Shown here piece after piece: positions 16,674 to 20,211 of a stretch of 20,211 bases of DNA (its first letter is position 1; each line of letters opens with the position of its first letter). The stretch is taken from the NCBI GenBank assembly GCA_041608535.1, contig JBFISM010000059.1:1-20211 (forward strand). The letters run 5' to 3'. The notes under the pieces are model-generated. The model did no database searches. It worked only from the letters and a program-made list of their open reading frames with translations, and was not told the DNA's origin. The position numbers were made by a program, and so were the translations under genes. The stretch comes from JBFISM01 sp041608535. GTDB taxonomy: Bacteria > Actinomycetota > Acidimicrobiia > Spongiisociales > UBA5794.

Positions 16674-18562
16674 ACGGCGGCTCCCTCGAGCTTGTCTATA
16701 CGCACCGCCGTCGCCTTGAACTCGGCGGTACCCGACTTCGGGTCCCACACGTCGATGGTGAGCAGGTTGACGTCGGCGTCCTCCGGATGGTGGAGCGCCA
16801 TGAACGTGAGGCCGGGCCGCAGGTTGGTATCGATAGCAACCGGTACGTCGATCGATCCCCGCCGCGACGACACCGAGACCATGTCCCCCTCCGCCACGCC
16901 GAGATCTGCGGCATCGCTCGATGAGATCTCGATGACGCCGCCGGTGCGGATCGGGGAGGCGAAACCACCCGACTGCACCCCGGTGTTGTACGAGTCGAGG
17001 CGGCGGCCGGTGGTCATGCGCAGCGGGTAGTCGGCATCCAGCTCGTCGACCGGGGGGACCCACGGCGTGGGCATGAACGGCGCCGGGTCACGCTGCATCG
17101 GGTCGTCCCACAGCCAGGCGTGGAGGAACTGCGTCCCAGGATGATCCTCGTCGGGACACGGCCACTGGATGCCGCCGAGCTCCTCGAGCCGCCGGTACGA
17201 CATCCCGGCGTGCATTGGGGACAGGCTGCGCAGCTCGTCCCACGCCTCCTCGGCCGTGGGCACACTCCAGTTGTGGCCCATGCGGTTGGCGAGCAGACAC
17301 AGGATCTCGATGTCGTCCTTGGCATCGCCGGGAGGCTCGAGTGCGGCGCGGACCCGCTGCACGCGCCGCTCGCTGGACGTCACGGTGCCTTCCGTCTCGG
17401 CCCATCCCACTGCGGAAGGAAAGACGACGTCGGCCAGCTCGGCGGTCGCCGTCATCGACAGATCTTGGACGACGAGACAGTCGAGACCGTCGAGCAGCTT
17501 GCGGATGTGGTCGACATCGGCCTCGGATTGCGCCGGATTCTCCCCGATGACGTAGAGCGACCGCAGCTCGCCGGCGGCCATTGCTTCGAACATGAGCGAG
17601 ATGTGTTTCCCCGGCTCGCTGGGGAAGGGGTGCCCCCACAGCGCTTCGAACTTGCCATGCTCCTCGGGGTCGTCGACATTCTGGAATCCGGGCAGCTTGT
17701 TGGGGAGGGCCCCCATGTCGCCGCCACCTTGGACGTTGTTCTGCCCCCTGATCGGCACCAGCCCGGAGCCGTAGCGGCCCACGTGGCCGGTGAGCAGCGC
17801 CAGATTGATGAGCGCCAGCACGTTGTCGGTGGCGTTGTGGTGCTCGGTGATGCCCAGCGTCCAGCAGATCTGTGCGGTGCCGGCCGTCGCATAGTCGTGC
17901 GCCATACGGCGAATCACTTCGCCCGGAATCCCCGTGATCTCCTCGACTCGCTCCAGCGTGTAGGGCTCTACGGCGGCCCGGTACTCGTCGAACCCGGAGG
18001 TGGCGCGGGCGATGAATGCCTCGTTGGTGAGCCCGGCGTGGATGATCTCGCGTCCGACTCCGTTGGCCAGGGCGATGTCGGAACCGACGTCGATCCCCAG
18101 CCACGTGTCGGCCCACTGCGCCGAGGTGGTGCGGCGTGGGTCGATGGCGTACATCGTGGCGCCTTTGCGCACGCCCTTGATGAGGTGATGGAAGAAGATC
18201 GGGTGGGCCTCGCGCGCGTTCGAGCCCCACAGCAGGATCACATCCGTGGTCTCGATCTCTTCATATGAGGAGGTGCCGCCTCCCGCTCCGAGCACTGCCG
18301 CCAGACCGGCGACGGAGGGAGCGTGTCAAGTGCGGTTGCAGCTGTCGATGTTGTTCGACTGCATCACGACTCTGGAGAACTTCTGTGCCATGAAGTTCAT
18401 CTCGTTGGTCGTCTTCGAGCAGCTGAACATGCCGTAGGCGGTGCCGGGGTTGCGGCTCAGCCCTGCAGCTGCCGCCTGCAGCGCCTCGTCCCACGTCGCA
18501 GGTTCCAACACCCCGTTGCGTCGCACGTACGGCGTCGTGATCCGCGGTCGACGATTCGCCAT
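16670..18562 (-). CDS. fdhA: Selenocysteine-containing formate dehydrogenase catalytic (molybdopterin) subunit, lacking the N-terminal [4Fe-4S] domain
   Basis: Read with TGA 18328-18326 as selenocysteine, this encodes 630 residues. Sec is residue 79 in SCNRT-U-HAPSVAGL, matching the E. coli FdhF active site (CARV-U-HGPSVAGL). H80 follows directly, and the catalytic arginine lies near 272 in IRGQNNVQGGGDMG. The bis-MGD binding domain and C-terminal dinucleotide-binding domain (MTTGRRLDSYNTG to GTAEFKATAVRI) are complete. The protein opens at the linker sequence MANRRPRITTPYVRRNG, so the Mo-proximal [4Fe-4S] domain normally ahead of it is missing; it occurs at the end of 10810-11787. I chose ATG 18562 because AAGGAGGTGAT lies just upstream; the two codons before it fall inside that site. 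It oxidises formate (or reduces CO2) in the cytoplasm. Its stop overlaps the CTG of the next gene. It needs SelA/B/C/D and FdhD, none of which is in the window. Confidence 0.92.
18284..18325 (-). promoter_or_regulatory. Bacterial SECIS element for the fdhA UGA
   Basis: The mRNA directly after the UGA folds as two stacked stems. The upper stem GUCGCC/GGCGGC (18313-18308 with 18302-18297) closes the loop GGUCU (18307-18303). The lower stem CGCUCC/GGAGCG (18323-18318 with 18289-18284) is perfect. Counting the U of UGA as 1, the loop G and U fall at 23 and 24 and a U falls at 17. As I recall, these are the key positions for SelB binding in E. coli fdhF, which also has a GGUCU loop. The pairing is read from the sequence by eye, not computed. 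Confidence 0.85.
18326..18328 (-). other. In-frame TGA decoded as selenocysteine (Sec79)
   Basis: The TGA interrupts an otherwise continuous frame between SCNRT and HAPSVAGL, exactly the active-site position occupied by Sec or Cys in formate dehydrogenases. Sequence on both sides is conserved family sequence in one frame. A SECIS-like hairpin follows at once. This favours recoding over a nonsense mutation. Confidence 0.92.
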
Positions 18563-18563
18563 C

Positions 18564-18576
18564 ATCACCTCCTTTT
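18564..18576 (-). promoter_or_regulatory. Near-perfect Shine-Dalgarno of fdhA
   Basis: On the minus strand the sequence AAAAGGAGGTGAT precedes ATG 18562, giving a near-complete complement to the 16S rRNA 3' end with five bases between GGAGG and the ATG. It makes the upstream GTG (18568) and ATG (18565) part of the ribosome-binding site and so decides the start. Confidence 0.75.
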
Positions 18577-18633
18577 GGCCTCCCTCGAACCTTAGGCTGT
18601 GGATCGCGGTTTCCGCGCGCGACAGCCGAAAGT

Positions 18634-19467
18634 ATGGTCTCGGAGATCATGGCCGGGTCCCCGCTCATCGACGTCACAGCACTCGCCGGAGCACTCGGCC
18701 GACCTGAGCTCGCCGTCGTCGATTGCCGGTTCGACCTCACCGACATCGACGGCGGACGTCTCGCCTACCGGGAGGCGCACATTCCCGGGGCTGTCTACGC
18801 CCATCTCGACCACGACCTCTCGGCACCCGAGGGCCCGGGCCGTCATCCGCTCCCCGAGGTCGACATCTTCGCCCGCTGGCTCGGAGCCATGGGCATCGGC
18901 AACGAATCGCACGTCGTGGCCTACGACGCTTCGGGGGCGGCGTTTGCATCTCGGTTGTGGTGGATGCTGCGCTCGATCGGCCACCAGCGGGTGCAGGTGC
19001 TCGACGGCGGCTGGCAGGCCTGGCGCGACGCCGGCTTACCCACCGAGCGCGGGTGGCCGGAGATCGACTCGACGACGTACGAGGCCCCTGCCACGTGGAC
19101 CGGTGTGGTGGATCGCGAGCAGGTACGCAAGTCCGTCGGCACCGCCACCCTCATCGACGCCAGAGCAGCAGAGCGGTTCCGCGGCGAGTTCGAGCCACTC
19201 GACCCGGTGGCCGGCCACATCCCAACCGCCCGTAACCTTCCCTACTCGGACAACCTGACCGAGGACGGCACCTGGCGCGCGCCCGTCGAGCTGGAAACGC
19301 GCTTTCGTGGGCTCGAAGGTCCTCTCATCTCGTACTGCGGCAGCGGAGTTACCGCCTGCCACAACATCCTCGCCATGGACCTCGCCGGCATCACGAACGT
19401 GGCGCTCTACCCGGGCTCGTGGTCCGATTGGTCGCATGCAGGCGAGGAGGTCGCGACGGCGCCTTAG
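18634..19467 (+). CDS. 3-Mercaptopyruvate sulfurtransferase-type rhodanese (two-domain)
   Basis: The 277-residue protein has two rhodanese domains. The N-terminal one (about 10-135) carries the family segments LAVVDCRFDL, AHIPGAVYAHLD and VLDGGWQAWRDAGLP and is catalytically silent. The C-terminal one (about 160-275) has LIDARAAERFRGE, GHIPTARNLPY and the active loop CGSGVT with C235. CGSGVT is the mercaptopyruvate-sulfurtransferase form of the loop; classical rhodaneses have CRKGVT. It moves sulfane sulfur to an acceptor through a cysteine persulfide, in the cytoplasm. Start ATG 18634 is uncertain; ATG 18649 (MAGSPLIDV) also fits homolog N-termini, and neither has a good ribosome-binding site. 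It is divergent from fdhA across about 70 bases, so the two may share regulatory sequence. Confidence 0.9.
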   Translation: MVSEIMAGSPLIDVTALAGALGRPELAVVDCRFDLTDIDGGRLAYREAHIPGAVYAHLDHDLSAPEGPGRHPLPEVDIFARWLGAMGIGNESHVVAYDASGAAFASRLWWMLRSIGHQRVQVLDGGWQAWRDAGLPTERGWPEIDSTTYEAPATWTGVVDREQVRKSVGTATLIDARAAERFRGEFEPLDPVAGHIPTARNLPYSDNLTEDGTWRAPVELETRFRGLEGPLISYCGSGVTACHNILAMDLAGITNVALYPGSWSDWSHAGEEVATAP

Positions 19468-19481
19468 TTGGTCACGACAAA

Positions 19482-19513
19482 GAGGGGGCGCCGCAAGACG
19501 GCGACGCCCCCTC
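19482..19513. terminator. Bidirectional intrinsic terminator
   Basis: A nine-base-pair stem (GAGGGGGCG with CGCCCCCTC) is extended by an inner CCG/CGG stem around a CAAGA loop. It lies between the convergent sulfurtransferase and repeat-protein genes. On the minus strand it is followed by TTTGT, so it fits a terminator for the leftward gene best, while its position would also serve the rightward gene. Confidence 0.8.
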
Positions 19514-19532
19514 CTGCATGGGTCTACTTGGC

Positions 19533-20211
19533 TCAGGAAATGCGAATCACAAAGACGTCCCACTGGCCGTTTGTATCGCCCGCCACCAGGTTGGTCGCAA
19601 ATGAACCGAAGGTGACAAATCGACCATCCGCCGAGAGCTGCGGCCAGTGCGAGGTACGGTCGCTCTCGCCGCCGTCGTCCGCCACCGATACCCGCTCGAT
19701 CGTATCAAGATCACGATCAACAACGAAAATATCCCACTGGCCGTTCGTGTCGCCGGCAACGAGATTGGTCGCAGCAGAATCGAACGTCACGAACCGGCCA
19801 TCCGCCGAGATCGACGGCCTCAGCGAGGCGCTGTCACCCTCGGTGCCATCGTCCGCCACCGACACCCGCTCGATCGTATCAAGATCACGATCAACCACGA
19901 AGACGTCGTATTGGCCGTTCGTGTCGCCGGCAACCAGATTGCTCGCCCACGAATAGAACGTCACAAACCGGCCATCCGCCGAAATCGACGGCTCAGACGA
20001 CTGTCCGTTGCCCTCGGTACCGTCGCCGGCCACCGACACCCGCTCGATCGTGTCCAGATCACGATCAACAACGAAGACGTCGTATTGGGCATTCGTATCG
20101 CCGGCAACCAGATTGCTCGCCCACGAATAGAACGTCACAAACCGGCCATCCGCCGAAATCGACGGAATGTACGACTGTCCGTTGCCCTCGGTACCGTCGC
20201 CCGCCACCGAC
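19533..20211 (-). CDS. Beta-propeller (PD40/TolB-like) repeat protein, C-terminal part, runs off right edge
   Basis: The frame is open from the window edge to a TGA at 19535-19533, giving 226 codons with the stop; the N-terminus is outside the window. It is made of about 3.7 near-identical 58-residue repeats, each reading SADGRFVTFxSxAxNLVAG then DTNxQxDxFVVDRDLDTIERVSVA. The SADGR-F-V-T-F and VFVVDRD pattern is typical of WD40-like PD40 beta-propeller repeats found in secreted actinobacterial proteins. The last repeat is the most diverged and ends VFVIRIS. No catalytic residues are visible. The visible part fits a propeller blade array, probably extracellular, but no signal peptide can be checked. 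A strong hairpin terminator follows the stop. Confidence 0.82.
   Translation of the reverse strand, partial: SVAGDGTEGNGQSYIPSISADGRFVTFYSWASNLVAGDTNAQYDVFVVDRDLDTIERVSVAGDGTEGNGQSSEPSISADGRFVTFYSWASNLVAGDTNGQYDVFVVDRDLDTIERVSVADDGTEGDSASLRPSISADGRFVTFDSAATNLVAGDTNGQWDIFVVDRDLDTIERVSVADDGGESDRTSHWPQLSADGRFVTFGSFATNLVAGDTNGQWDVFVIRIS
19552..20211. repeat. Tandem 174-bp coding repeats
   Basis: The landmark CCATCCGCC recurs at 19624, 19798, 19972 and 20146, exactly 174 bases apart (58 codons). CTGGCCGT recurs at 19563 and 19737 with the same period. The two rightmost full units are almost identical in DNA, while the unit next to the stop has drifted most. The array continues past the right edge. 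Confidence 0.9.

Noticed and set aside
17088..18230. Long Arg-rich open frames on both strands across fdhA
   Set aside because: These are alternate-frame shadows of the molybdopterin subunit with no motifs of their own.
16670..18568. fdhA as a pseudogene or two separate genes broken by a stop codon
   Set aside because: The TGA is at the known Sec position, the frame does not shift, both sides are conserved and a SECIS-like hairpin follows, so recoding explains it better.

Overview
This 20.2 kb window is GC-rich bacterial DNA, and I place it tentatively in the Actinomycetota, close to the Acidimicrobiia. The reasons are the strong G/C bias at third codon positions, the valS-folC pair, frequent GTG/TTG starts, and exported lipoproteins whose mature part begins with a long Thr/Pro linker. 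This placement is inference; the window has no rRNA or other taxonomic marker. I saw no tRNA, rRNA, insertion sequence or CRISPR array. Both ends cut through genes.

Layout, left to right. (1) 1-315, minus: start of a secreted protein that runs off the left edge. (2) 473-3566, plus: a two-gene signalling pair. The first is a response-regulator receiver fused to a thioredoxin-fold domain and a thioredoxin-reductase-like flavoprotein; the second is a soluble histidine kinase with an N-terminal cyclic-nucleotide-binding-type domain. A strong hairpin follows. (3) 3860-7796, minus: valS then folC, ordinary housekeeping. (4) 7898-10559, plus: amidohydrolase, acyl-CoA thioesterase and a small metallo-beta-lactamase-fold hydrolase, tightly packed. 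(5) 10810-18562: a NAD-linked, molybdenum/tungsten formate dehydrogenase in two minus-strand blocks. The right block (16670-18562) encodes the catalytic subunit. The left block (10810-13520) encodes the fused NuoE/NuoF-type diaphorase subunit and a NuoG-like iron-sulfur protein. Between them lie a plus-strand metallopeptidase-like lipoprotein and a minus-strand PQQ-type sugar dehydrogenase lipoprotein. (6) 18634-19467, plus: a 3-mercaptopyruvate-sulfurtransferase-type rhodanese, divergent from the catalytic subunit. (7) 19533-20211, minus: the C-terminal end of a protein built from 58-residue beta-propeller-type repeats, running off the right edge.

The main finding is the formate dehydrogenase. 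Its catalytic gene has an in-frame TGA exactly where formate dehydrogenases carry selenocysteine. The TGA is followed directly by a hairpin with a GGUCU apical loop, at the same distance as in the E. coli fdhF SECIS. A caller treating TGA as stop would break this gene in two and lose the active site. The alpha subunit, normally one polypeptide, is also divided at the linker between its Mo-proximal [4Fe-4S] domain and the molybdopterin domain, with the halves encoded about 5 kb apart. The proposed electron path is formate, Mo/W-Sec site (16670-18562), iron-sulfur relay (10810-11787), FMN/NAD subunit (11784-13520), NAD+.

The second item of interest is the receiver-flavoprotein/kinase pair. Neither its thioredoxin-fold domain nor its reductase domain has the usual redox cysteine pair, which suggests a flavin- or NAD(P)H-linked signalling output and not disulfide reduction.
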